Shown here in pieces: positions 46,509-56,749 of a DNA stretch of 64,000 nucleotides. The notes below the pieces were generated by a model that was not told the origin of the DNA, did no database searches, and saw only the letters and a program-made list of their open reading frames with translations. Positions within the stretch are counted from its first letter, which is position 1. Each line of letters starts with the position of its first letter. A program made the translations under genes and the position numbers. Source of the DNA: Akebia trifoliata. Taxonomy: Eukaryota > Streptophyta > Magnoliopsida > Ranunculales > Lardizabalaceae. The stretch covers positions 17,036,248 to 17,100,247 of the forward strand of contig CM030710.1 in the NCBI GenBank assembly GCA_017979445.1, given 5' to 3'.

Positions 46509-48683
46509 GTAGATACGTGATTTCGTCATTACGATGACCACATCTACTAAGGTTAGGAGTCGCCACCATTCATATTGTAAGTGGGTGTGAATGGTTACCC
46601 GATGTACATTTTTTTGAAAAAGTGACATTTTGGCGTTTAGTGACTCTCGATAGATAAGGTACGGATCAAATCTTTGAGATTCGGGGTAAGCGACTCAATT
46701 GGAGAAAAGGGAAGGTATTAGGCACCCTTTTCTCCCCACTAAATAGTGGTAACCTCAACTCAACTCGATTATTTTGATTTTTTTTAAAAGTGAAAAATAA
46801 AGTGCAACGTGTGTGTATTTGTACCCTAAGTAGGGATTTACTTTCGGCTCGATCATAGGATCATCTCATTTAAAGAGATGATCCTAATGGATCATTTGCC
46901 TTGAGGTCCATTCATCACAAATCTATTTGAACAAAGTGAAGAGGAGGGGGATGATAGAAGAGGGAGGATGAGAGGGTGTAGAAGAGAAGGGGATTATTTT
47001 TGTTGCACCCACCTTGTATCTTCTTTCTTCTTTTCTTATTCTTTTTCAAGTCCTTAGTATTTTGAGAAAATACAACTCTTGTATGGTTGAAGGAGTAGAA
47101 AAGAGATGATAAGATAAATGAGTGTAGTATGTGATTTTTTTTGTGTGAGACTTGGGGAGGATTAGTGAGAGAGAATTGGTAAGATTTTTCTTATTGAGAA
47201 TGGTGATAGTTGTTAGTAGAGAGAATTTGGAAGAATTTTGTAGTGAAAGTGGGGAGGGATTTTTTGGGAAGAAGATGAGGTTATTTATAAATGTTGAGGA
47301 GTTATGTTAGGGATATAATAGGGTAAAATGAAGAGAAGTGGTAGAATGGTGTGGGGTTTAAGAGAAAGGTGAGGGTAAATTTGAGATGATTGAAGGGCAT
47401 TTGTGTAAGAAGAGTAAATGAGTTGTTTTACAATCCAAATGGGTTGGATCTTTCAACCCATTTGGGTTGAGTATTAGATGGAATAAAATAAATGAGAGTG
47501 GTTGAGAGGATGAGATTGTGTAAGAGAGTAATTAATTGGTGAAGTGAGTTGAGGAGATAGGATTTTAATTAAAAGAAGGGTTGTGTAAGTGGGTGGTTGA
47601 TGATATTTTGGGAGGGTGTGGAAGATGATGCCATGTGTTAAAATGGATGGAAATGAAGGGTTGAGATAGGTTTATAGGAGAGGTTGAATGTTTGACTTGA
47701 GAGGATGGGTGTAGGTTTAGGTTGTAGATGTGGGTTTTGTAGGGAATGATGAGGGTAGATTAGGGGAGGTATAGGTTAGGGGTGTGCATAGATTAGATTT
47801 TTTTAGAGAAAAGGTGATGGGTTGATGTGGGTAGATTAGAGGAGGTATAGGTTAGGGGTGTGGGTAGATGTGTTCGATTTGAGAGAAAAGGTGATGGGTT
47901 GATGTGTGGATACATGAGATTTAAAGAAAATTAATGGGGTAGGTAGTTGGATGAGGGAGGTGAGATGGGGTGATGACATGTGTCATATTTGATTATCAAT
48001 ATGGTGATTGATTGATGTGGGTAGTGGTTTGTGGATTAGGATTATGGGTTGGATGTGAATTGGATATGGATAAAGGTTTGTGGGTTTTTTAGTGTATTGG
48101 GCTTGGGTTATGGAATGGTTTTAATTTATTGGATTGGGTAGAGTTTGTTTTGGAATGGATTTGGGTATGTTGAAGATATTTTGGAGTTTAGGTGATATGG
48201 GATCGATTTTAAGTTGAGGGTAAGGTGAGAAATTGATTTTAGAGAGATGAAGGTTAATGGGCCGTAAATGGGCTTAGAGTATTTTTTGTTTCGGCAATGG
48301 AGCGGTGAGGGTAGAGGAAGTGATAGATGTCCCAAGTCTCACATTTTTAGTTTTATCCTTTTTTTTTTAGATTTTGAAATTATTGAATTAATCAAAATGC
48401 CACATATTAGCAAATCGGGCTTTTTAGGCCCGTTAGTGAACTTTATAGAAAATTTAGCGTTTTTTATTTTGGAAGTGGAGCGGTGAAGATTGGAAAAGCG
48501 GAGGGTTGGCCGAGTCCTCTTGGCGGGCCTCTCAAACCATTAAGAGGTCTTAAGGGCCTTGGTTCGATCAAAATGTCACTTTTCAATAACTTGGGCCCTT
48601 GAAACCCGTTGGCCCATTTATTTGAAAAATCTGTATTTTTGGGCCCTTTCGAGTAGGGGCCCGTTCAAATTGAGGTGTTTACA
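46509..48683 (-). mobile_element. Tat-type 3' LTR of the minus element
   Basis: On the minus strand it starts TGTAAACACCTCAATTTGAA at 48683 after a PPT and ends ..CACGTATCTACA at 46509. Length 2175 bases. GGAGTCGCCACCATTC and GGAAGGTATTAGGCACCC (plus strand) are shared with 62509-62750. The plus strand is strongly G-rich and C-poor over 46900-48200 (GAGGGTAG, GGGTTGATG). It is inserted in the LTR of the pol-less element and is the natural 3' LTR of the gag-pol at 51.4-59.1 kb. Confidence 0.75.
47755..47905 (-). repeat. about 75-bp tandem duplication in LTR
   Basis: GTAGATTAGGGGAGGTATAG and GTAGATTAGAGGAGGTATAG, each followed by GTTAGGGGTGTG and later AGAAAAGGTGATGGGTTGAT. Two copies. Confidence 0.75.
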
Positions 48684-48699
48684 GCTGCCCTTCTTTGTA
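48684..48699 (-). promoter_or_regulatory. polypurine tract of minus Tat element
   Basis: Minus strand TACAAAGAAGGGCAGC immediately before the LTR start at 48683, same type as 23996-24010. Confidence 0.7.
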
Positions 48700-49089
48700 G
48701 GAATTTCATGCAAAGAACAGACTAAACCCCTATTTGTACGGGCCAGAGAAATTCTGTAAAAACGCGATCTTGAATTACCGATTGTATTGAAGATTTTTAT
48801 GGAAAATGGCTACTCAAGCACTGGGTCTGACAGAGTTTTGCCTTATTAATTCCTTGATCTCGATGGTGCGGAGCTCGTTTGAGATATTGGATTTTATGAA
48901 ATTTTGATGAGTTTAGAAATTCAGATATTTCTTTAGTCGCATTTTAACAAATTGGAATTGAGTGCAACTCAAAAGGTTTTTGAAGTTTTTTTTTTTTTTT
49001 GTTTTTTAAATCCCTCTTCATTGTCTTCTTTTGTTGATTTTGTTCTATTTCTATCATAAGTTAACCTTTCCAATTCATGCATTGTCCCT
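48700..49089 (-). other. 3' region next to PPT, with poly(A) tract
   Basis: Non-coding. On the minus strand it has AAAAAACAAAAAAAAAAAAA near 48987-49009, about 80 bases after the HD-ZIP-like fragment ends. The remaining 280 bases lead to the PPT and show no gene. Confidence 0.5.
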
Positions 49090-49960
49090 TGTAATGATAC
49101 CTTTGATCCTTTCAACGGTGCAAGCACTGAGGTTGTTTAGCAGTCGCCACAAATTCAAGAAAGAGTTTTGCAGTTGGAACCGAATAGACCAAGATCTGGA
49201 ATGCGACAGTCAATAGAGATCCACCAGACCCAACTTCAGTAATTCTACCTTTATTTACTGTTAGCCCATCGGGGAGTATAGCAAAACCAAGGAGAAGGAG
49301 TACTACACAGTCTGGTCTCCCCCATTTAGAACCACGTTTATTGCAACAATATCAACATGAGCATAGGTTACAAAAGAGCCGTTGTATCGGTGCTACTCTC
49401 TTGTAATATCAACATGTTGCTCTGGCTGGAATTTGGAGTATTAACTCGCAATTGAAAGATACAGTTACCAAAATCTCTGCCATTAGCAATATGTGTTATT
49501 TCTTGAACAGCACCGTCTTTAAGAAAAAATGTCCCACTCACTTCTAAAGTTTTCATCGCGAAGGAAATTGAAAACTCTCTTTGGTGGGAATTGAAATTAT
49601 GCTGTCATCACTTGAATGGCTCCTTTATAGTTTTCTGCTAGCCTGTTGATACGACCTCAAGAGTCATTGCTTTTGAAACAATGCTAGAAAACACGGTGGA
49701 CCACTGATTCACATCCATAAGGATCTCAACAAGATTAATGTGATTCATGATAACAATGGTAGTTTCTCGAGAAGCTTCTGACTTCAATCCAAATGGTTCT
49801 GGTCCAATTTCCCTCGGGAATGTTTGCATGTACTCATCTTCACTTAGAATCTCATAAGCATGATCAAGACTATGCACTCACAATGGTTTTCCTAGTTGGG
49901 CCATTCTTATAAATTCTTTCATTGCTGCAACTACGAGTTCGATGATCAATGGTTTATCTG
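49090..49960 (-). pseudogene. HD-ZIP IV (PDF2/ATML1-type) START-to-C-terminus fragment
   Basis: The minus-strand reading begins DKPLIIELVVAAMKEFIRMA near 49957, then [46 protein letters not shown] and GAIQVMTA. It then jumps to [85 protein letters not shown] and ACTVERIK near 49095. This is the lipid-binding START domain and C-terminal region of HD-ZIP class IV transcription factors, which control epidermal fate. The homeodomain is absent, and an inner part of roughly 160 residues between VMTA and PPKRVF is missing. Stops and frameshifts abound. No intron was seen, and a poly(A) tract follows, which suggests an mRNA-derived copy. Confidence 0.8.
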
Positions 49961-51443
49961 TCTAAGTAGGCCCGGAGAGTGATCTCAGGAGGAGTTCGCT
50001 TGAGGTCCCTGCTTCGATGCCTTTGCGTCTTGTCTAGTAAGTCGTGATGCTTCGGACGCTGAAAATTTGATGATGAGTCGGACTGTCCAGATCCGTGCTT
50101 TGTAGGAACGCCTTGACTCTTTTTTCATGATGTTTGATTGTATTCACTCTTTTTGTATTTTTCTTTTCATTATCTGAATGTATGCAAAATGTTGAAAGAT
50201 TAATGCAAAGAAAATAGGTTTTATACTTACTTGGCCTCAGGTGTATCTAATGCTTTGAAAACTTGAAGTTTGAATAAGTCCTAGAATCTTTATCATCGGT
50301 CAAAATAATAGTTTTTCTTTTTTTGAAATTTTATGAAATATCTTTATCAAATGAGTACGATAAATTCAGAGTTTGTAAAATCTTTGGTTGCGACGATCTC
50401 GGTGTTTTTGTCAACCACAGAGGATATAAACGTCAATTACTCTTTTGATTCCTTTAGAGTCATTCCCAGTGCCCTGGTATTGGAAGACTATTATCTATTT
50501 GGGTCTCGGGATTTTGAAAAGATTTTGCCGTTCACAGTTTATACTCTTGCGGGCCAAGAGTTTTTTTTTTTTTTTATAACCTTTATTGCCCCTGATGCTA
50601 ATTACAATTTTCATCAGACCCGATTTCCACATTTTTACGCATCGACGTCCTTTTTGGGATTTTCATCGTGCCAGTGGCTTTGATCTTGCCATAGTCTGAT
50701 TCTTTTACTCATAGCGCCCTTTCAGATTTTCACTATGCCCTTTCAGATTATGCTTGTATTTTTCATTACAATTCTGCTCGGAGTCTCTATGTCTTTGTGG
50801 CTTGGTGACTTAAGTTGAGCTACGAGATCGGCTACTCTACACTTCGAGTACTCTTTTTTTTTCGAATATCCGACCTAGATTCCCCTTTCGAGTCTTCCAA
50901 TGACTAATAAGACTTTGAGATCCGAACCAAGTCGCAATATCATTGGTGCTGCCACTGTCATTATGTTGCCCTAGAACATTTCCTGATCAAAAAGGACTTT
51001 TGGTAGGACGAAACGTTGGCTTGGGCTAATGATAGTGGAAGGATACAAAAGGTTAAGGTCTGGATATCAGTTTATCTAAAGTGAGATAGACATGGGGTTC
51101 GTCTATTTTGTTTCGAAAATGTGATCTATGTCTCCTCCCAGCGTCTCTCGAACTTATTTAGGCTGGAGATTTGGGTCAAGCTTAGATCAAGTGTCCGAGT
51201 TTTTGACTTTTTTTATTTTTTTATATTTTTAGCCGTTCACGATTTATCCTCATGCGGGCTAGGAGTACTTTTGATGCTTTTGATTTTTTTATTTCTTTCT
51301 GATCTTTTTTTTTCGTTTTGTAGTTGTTGACTTGCCCCAGTCTTAGGTTAAGAAATGAACGTGATGGCTCAAAAGAGTTGACTAGGGTGTGATAATTTAT
51401 TTGGGATAGCAAAGATGGCCTTTCGTCATCTCAAGATCAGATT
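49961..51443 (-). other. region between Tat integrase and HD-ZIP fragment
   Basis: Non-coding 3' part of the minus Tat element. Plus-strand text contains repeated CGCCCTTTCAGATTTTCACT and GCCCTTTCAGATTATGC words (50710-50750) and several TTCGAGTCTTCC/GACCTAGATT words, in the style of 25690-25890. The plus-strand 116-residue frame 50333-50683 includes poly-Phe from a T run and is not credible. Confidence 0.45.
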
Positions 51444-52520
51444 TTAAGCGTAATATTTCTTAACAATGTCAGCATTGATCGGTTGCGGGAAGACTTGTCC
51501 GTCCATTTCTGTGAGAATCAGAGCTCCTCCCGTCATTACCTTCTACACGATGAATGGTCCCTCATAGTTTGGTCTGAACTTTCTTCTCGCGTCTTCTTGG
51601 ATTGGCAGAATCTTCTTTAAGACTAGGTCTCCTGGCGAGAAATCCCTAGGCTTAACTTTCTTGTTATAGGCATGAGTTATTCGTCGTTGATAGATCTATC
51701 CATGGCAAATGACTACAAGGTGTTTCTCTTCAATCAGATTCAGCTGATCAAATCGAGTTTGAATCCATTCAGTTTCATATAACTCTGCTTCTTTTAAGAT
51801 TCGGAGGGAGGGAATCTCAACTTCTACGGGCAAGACTGCTTCCATTTCGTAGACCAATGATTATGGAGTTGCCCCAGTCGAAGTTCTGAACGAGGTTCGG
51901 TAGGCGTGTAGTGCAAATGGCAACATATCGTGCCAATCTTTGTATGTAATTGTCATCTTCTCGATTATTTTCTTGATGTTCTTGTTGGCTGCCTCGACTG
52001 CTCCATTCATCTTAGGTCTGTAGGGTACAGAGTTGTGATGAGTGATCTGGAAGTCTTCGCACATTTTGATCATATCTTTGTTCTTGAAGTTCTTGGCATT
52101 GTCAATTACCAATCCACTTGGAAGTCCATACCGGCAAATGATGTTGTTCTTGACAAACTTCATGACGTTGCTCTTAGTGACATTGGCGTATGAAGTCGCT
52201 TCTACCCACTTAGTGAAGTAATCTATAGCAACAAAGATAAAACGATGCCCGTTTGCAGCTTTTGGCGAGATCTGCCCAATGACGTCCATGCCCCAGAGTG
52301 AGAAGGGCCAAGTAGTGTCATATTATGTAGTTCTGAAGGTGGGCATTGATCTTGTTGGCATAGATAGCATTTGCGGACATGCTGATAGTAGTCACTCTCT
52401 ATTGTCGACCAAAAGTATCTCATCCTCATGATCTTCTTGGCCAGCATATGACCATTCATGTGGGGCCCACAGACTCCCCCATGTACAGTCTCAATTAGTC
52501 ATTTTGCTTCTGTTTCTACC
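51444..52520 (-). pseudogene. Tat integrase, minus element
   Basis: Zinc-binding part GGVCGPHMNGHMLAKKIMRM then KCYLCQQ near 52340-52480. After a frame change the core reads GMDVIGQISPKAANGHRFIF, AIDYFTKWVEATSYA, YGLPSGLVIDNAKNF and NGAVEAANKNIKKI. The D, D and E catalytic residues are all present. The C-terminal half is YEMEAVLPVEVEIPSLR, GDLVLKKILPIQ, PNYEGPFIV and INADIVKKYYA, with a natural stop at 51446. A stop near 51862 and one near 51550 disrupt it. It is the most complete integrase here. It is 16 kb from the interrupted plus-strand copy and diverged from it. Confidence 0.85.
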
Positions 52521-52559
52521 ACACACCTGAGTAAGATCTCATGGTGCGGCTTCTTGTAC

Positions 52560-53162
52560 AGAATACCATTGCTCAAGAAAAATTGCCCTGCTAGCTTCTG
52601 AATGGTCCTTCTATCATTTGGCGTTGCATCTGAGGGGAGCGTTCGATCTTCAAGATATGCCTTGATGTCAGAATACTATGGCTTTTCTTCAGATTCTTCT
52701 ACTTCGACGGGTAAGCAATAGGCTGGCTCATCTTGAATTCCAATCTCAATAGGGTCGATGATTAGGTCTTCCGAGATGTTGATCATAGAGGCAAGTGTAG
52801 CTAGTGCATCTGCAAACTGATTCTTAGCTCTCGACATATACGTGAATGAAATCCTATCAAAGCGCGAGCTTAATTCTTCCAGATACTCGTGGTAAGGGAC
52901 CAGTCTCTGCTCTCGGGTCTTCCATTCTCCAGTCGTCTGATAGACTACTAAGCTTGAATCTCCGAAAACATCGATCTCATCTACCTCAAGATCCAGTGCT
53001 GCCTTCAACCCTGCTATGCATGCTTCGTATTCAGCCTCATTGTTGGAACATTGAAATTTTAGTCTGATTGCGATTGGCACGTGGGATCCATCTGGCTTGA
53101 TCAGAACTGTCCCTATTCCGTTTCCTTTCTGATTGGCTGCTCCATCGAAGTATATTTTCTAG
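52560..53162 (-). pseudogene. Tat archaeal-type RNase H, minus element
   Basis: Starts near 53162 as stop-KIYFDGAANQKGNGIGTVL, where the stop (TAG) replaces the usual Trp. Then CSNNEAEYEACIAGLKAALD, IDVFGDSSLVVYQ, and AKNQFADALATLASM near 52800. All catalytic acidic residues and the ADALATLASM ending are intact. The following hinge (DIKAYLEDRTLPSDA, NGILYKKPHHEILLRCV) leads to integrase. It would degrade RNA in RNA-DNA hybrids; Tat elements carry it in addition to the usual RNase H. Confidence 0.8.
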
Positions 53163-54640
53163 CTTGGCTCCTCATTATCGTCTTCAACCTCAGTGATTAG
53201 TATGGCTTCATCGGGGAAGTTTGTCTTTAATGGCTCATAATCAGGCAATGGGTGCTCGGCGAGGTGATCGGCGATGGCTTGCCCTTTGATGGCCTTCTGA
53301 GTGACATAGGTGATGTCAAACTCAGATAATAATAATTGCCACTTCGTCGTACGACCTATTAATGTCGATTTCTCTAAAAGGTACTTCAGGGAGTCCATTC
53401 TGGCAATAAGCATAGTTGAGTAACTAAGCAAATAGTGACGTAGTCATTGAGATGCCCAGACTAATGCACAGCAAGTCTTCACAAGTGTCGAATATTTTGC
53501 TTCATACTCGGTAAATTTCTTGCTGAGATAGTAAATGGCCTGTTCCTTCTGTCCTGATTCATCGTGTTGCCTCAGTACACACCCCATTGACGTTTCTTGC
53601 ACTGAGATGTACATAAGTAGGGGCGCCCTGGAGTAGGAGGAACTAGGACTGGTGAATTGAGCAGATATTGCTTGATCTTATCGAATGCTTCCTGACAGTC
53701 TTCGTTCTACTTTTTCGGTGTGTCTTTCCTGAGTAGCTTGAAGATTGGCTCACAGATAGGTGTAAGCTGAGTAATGAAACGGAAAATATACTGTATTCTT
53801 CCCAAGAATGCCCGAACATCTCTCTCTGAAATGGGTGCTTTCATCTCGAGGATATACTTGGTTTTTACCAGATCTATCTCGATGCCTCTTCTGCTGACGA
53901 TGAAACCCAGTAGTTTGCCCGATGTTGCCCCGAATACACATTTTGCAGGATTTAGCCTTAAACTGTATTTCATCAGCCTGTCGAACAACTTCTTTAGATT
54001 TATCAGATGATCTTCTTCAATGTCGGATTTAGCAATCATGTCGTCTACGTAGACCTCTATTTCCTTATGGATCATATCGTGGAATAGTGTGGTTATTGTC
54101 CGTTGGTAAGTCGTCCCTGCGTTCTTCAGTCCGAATGGCATGACTTTGTAGTGGAAACTACCCCATGGTGTGATAAATGTAGTCTTTTCCTGATCTTCTT
54201 TCGCCATTTTTATCTGGTTATACCCTGAAAAGCCGTCCATGAACGAAAACATGCCGTGCCCTGTTGTACTATCGACTAGAGTGTCGATGTGTGGAAGTGG
54301 GAAATCATCCTTAGGACTGGCCTTGTTCAGGTCCCGATAGCCAACATACATGCGTACCTTCCCATCTTTCTTGGGTATTGGGACGACATTAGCCAACCAC
54401 TCAGGGTACGTAGAGACTGCAAGAAATCTGACTTCGAACTGTTTCATGACCTCATCCTTGACCTTGAGGGTCCATTCTAGCTTTAATCTTCTCAATTTCT
54501 GCTTGATCGGCTTGCTTCCGGAGGCAATTGGTAGCTTGTGCACAACAAGATCTGTGTCCAATCCCGACATATCCCTGTACGACCATGCGAAAACGTCTTG
54601 ATAGTTTCGTAAGAGTTCGACCATTTCTTCTTTCTGTTAC
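53163..54640 (-). pseudogene. Tat reverse transcriptase and RNase H, minus element
   Basis: RT is open for 305 codons from 54624. Motifs are VFAWSYRDMSGLDTD, KQKLRRLKLEW, VRMYVGYRDLNKASPKDDFP, FMDGFSGYNQIKMA, GSFHYKVMPFGLKNAG and YVDDMIAKS near 54025, then CVFGATSGKLLGFIVSRRGI and RDVRAFLGRIQYI. The catalytic Asp of motif A and the YVDD box are kept; VRMCVDY has become VRMYVGY. A stop at 53707 precedes the RNase H, which is broken into frames (LLEKSTLIGRTTKWQLLLSE and ITYVTQKAIKGQAIADHLAE survive at 53230-53400). RT is thus nearly complete while RNase H is decayed. Confidence 0.85.
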
Positions 54641-56670
54641 GACGCTAATAAGACTCCGATCTTGACAATTCGTGGGTCCTCTTCGGTACCAAGATTGATT
54701 GAATCTGTATCCTCAATGTTTGGCTAAATACCTTTCTCGTAACGTTCTACTAAGTCTTTGATTTCTTTAGGCGGGTACTCCATTTTGTCCTCAGACTCTT
54801 CTTCGATCCCCATGAGGTCAAAGTCGAGTTCAAGATCGAAATCATACTCATCCCTTTCAAATTCTATTTTATCTAGATAGTCATTTGATTGAGACAGATC
54901 CCTTGAAAACTCTTTTTTTGACTTTTGAAAAATATCTATTTTTTGTAATTTTAAAACTTTTTGATTTTTTTGTTTTTTGAGAAATTTTTTATTTTTTTTA
55001 CTTTTTGAGGAATATTTATTTTTTTGTTGCTTTTCGAATACCTGAAATAAGAAGAACAATCATGCAAATTCATTAATAAAGATAGGGAGCCCTCAAAACA
55101 GTCTTTACCCGAGGACGAGGGCTCGTTATGATCCTCGGGCAAACTAGATTCGTTTAACGGCGTTTATTTTTTTAGGCCTCAACAGCCTCAAGGGTTAACG
55201 AGAATTCCTCCCAGTTGTTCAGAACTTCCCCTTCTCTGAGGGGGCGAATGAGATGCGAAAATGATTTGTTGGGTGATTTGGTCGGTGGTTCGGAGATGAC
55301 CATGATCTTCGATTGATCTTTGTCAAGTTGGGACATAGTCCCTCCCAAGCTTGGTAGGATGACGACTGATGCCAAGTCGATGCCAGTGGGGAATGGTGAT
55401 TTTTTCTCTTGGCTCGTGGTGGTTTCCACGTTGGTGGATTTTGGAGCCGTTTCTGATAGACTTTCATCGGAATCCCCATTGAATAGAACATCAATGCCTT
55501 CTACGAAGGATGATTGGCACTCAACAACTGAGTCTTCATAAATGTGCACCGGTGCGAAATTTATCGTTTTTGGCTTTTTTGTTGGTGATGGTTCTGATAA
55601 GCTGTCGGGTCTGATATGTGATTTTGGGAAGCTAACACTGATATGTAGAATTCTGCCTAGATTCCAGACATTCAGTTCACGGTTTTTCCTTCTCGCTAGT
55701 CGAAGCTCTTTTTTCTTGTCATTTATTTCTGCAATATCCCTTTTTGTGGGCCTAAATCCCATACCAAAATAAGGATCGTACTTTTTCGCTTCGACCGATG
55801 TAGCTCTCCCTCTTCCTCCCGACCCCAACCCTTGCTTGGGTCGATAACCTGCTTTTTTCATAACCCGACCAACCATCAGATTTATTCTCAATAGCTTTGC
55901 CTTTATATTCTCTTTCCCCTTCTCAATATGATTGACAGCAGCGAATTGATAAGAGTGGTACATCGCCTTATCCTTCGTCATCTCAATGTCGATGAATGGC
56001 ACATCTGGAGCTCTCCCAGCTGGGATAAGATTTTCTGCCAGTACCGATATCATTTTCTGCCCCATAATGAATTTGACTCTTTGGTGCAATGAAGACGGTA
56101 CAGCCCCTACTATATGGATCCATGGCCTGCCCAGTAATAAATTGAAGGTTGTCGGTATCTCCATGACCTCAAATGTTACTTCAAAGGTGTAAGGACCTAT
56201 TGTGATCGGTAAATCCACTTCTCCCAAAGAATCTCTTCTTGAACTGTCGAAGCTTCGAACAACCTGTTGTTTGGCTTGACATGTGACCAATCAGCGTTGA
56301 GTTTTCAGAAGGTTTCTAGCGGGCAAACGTTAAGGACTGAGCCATTATCAATCAGCACCCTGGCAACCATCATGCCCTGGCATATGACCATAATATTTAG
56401 TGGCCCAACGTACCCCGTTCCTTCAGGCACAAATTCATTTTCAGTGAAAATAATGGGATTGGGGGCCATTATATGGCCAACCGTTTGTTCTAGCTGTGCT
56501 GGCGAAGTAGTTGTAAGTACATGTGATTTTCCCAGAATTCTCACCAATGCTTCTTGATGTTCTTCTGACTTTTGTAGCAGATCCAGGATGCTGATCTAAG
56601 CCGACTGTTTGTTCAGTTGATCCAAGACATTGTATGCGAATGAGTTTAATGAAGTCCGCTGCTTCCATGT
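54641..56670 (-). pseudogene. Tat protease and linker, minus element
   Basis: Before the protease: NVLDQLNKQSA then ISILDLLQKSEEHQEALVRI near 56520-56640. The protease is MMVARVLIDNGSVLNVCPLE near 56330 (active site DNGS intact). After a frame change come TFNLLLGRPWIHIVGAVPSS near 56130 and a G-patch-like GYRPKQGLGSGGRGRATS near 55810. The open frame of 372 codons ends LTLEAVEA at 55172. Between that stop and RT lies about 120 bases with a good splice acceptor, then a Lys-rich stretch and an acidic tail (DFDLELDFDLMGIEEESED) leading to RT. Confidence 0.8.
55042..55108 (-). other. candidate intron between protease and RT
   Basis: The minus strand has a donor-like CGG|GTAAAGAC at 55108, a branch-like TTATTAATGA, and a strong acceptor GTTCTTCTTATTTCAG|G ending at 55042. 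It lies just after the stop that closes the protease frame. Ogre-type Tat elements are known to splice a short intron at this place to join protease and RT. At 67 bases it is near the lower limit for plant introns; the donor could be another one. Confidence 0.35.
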
Positions 56671-56749
56671 CTGTCACCTTCCCTGTTTTCTCTTCCATTT
56701 TGTCATCCTTATACAGTTTACCATTTCCCTTTGTTTTCCTTTTTTCTTC

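Noticed and set aside
50333..50683. 116-residue plus-strand frame
   Set aside because: It contains a poly-Phe run from a T tract and is antisense to the Tat 3' region.
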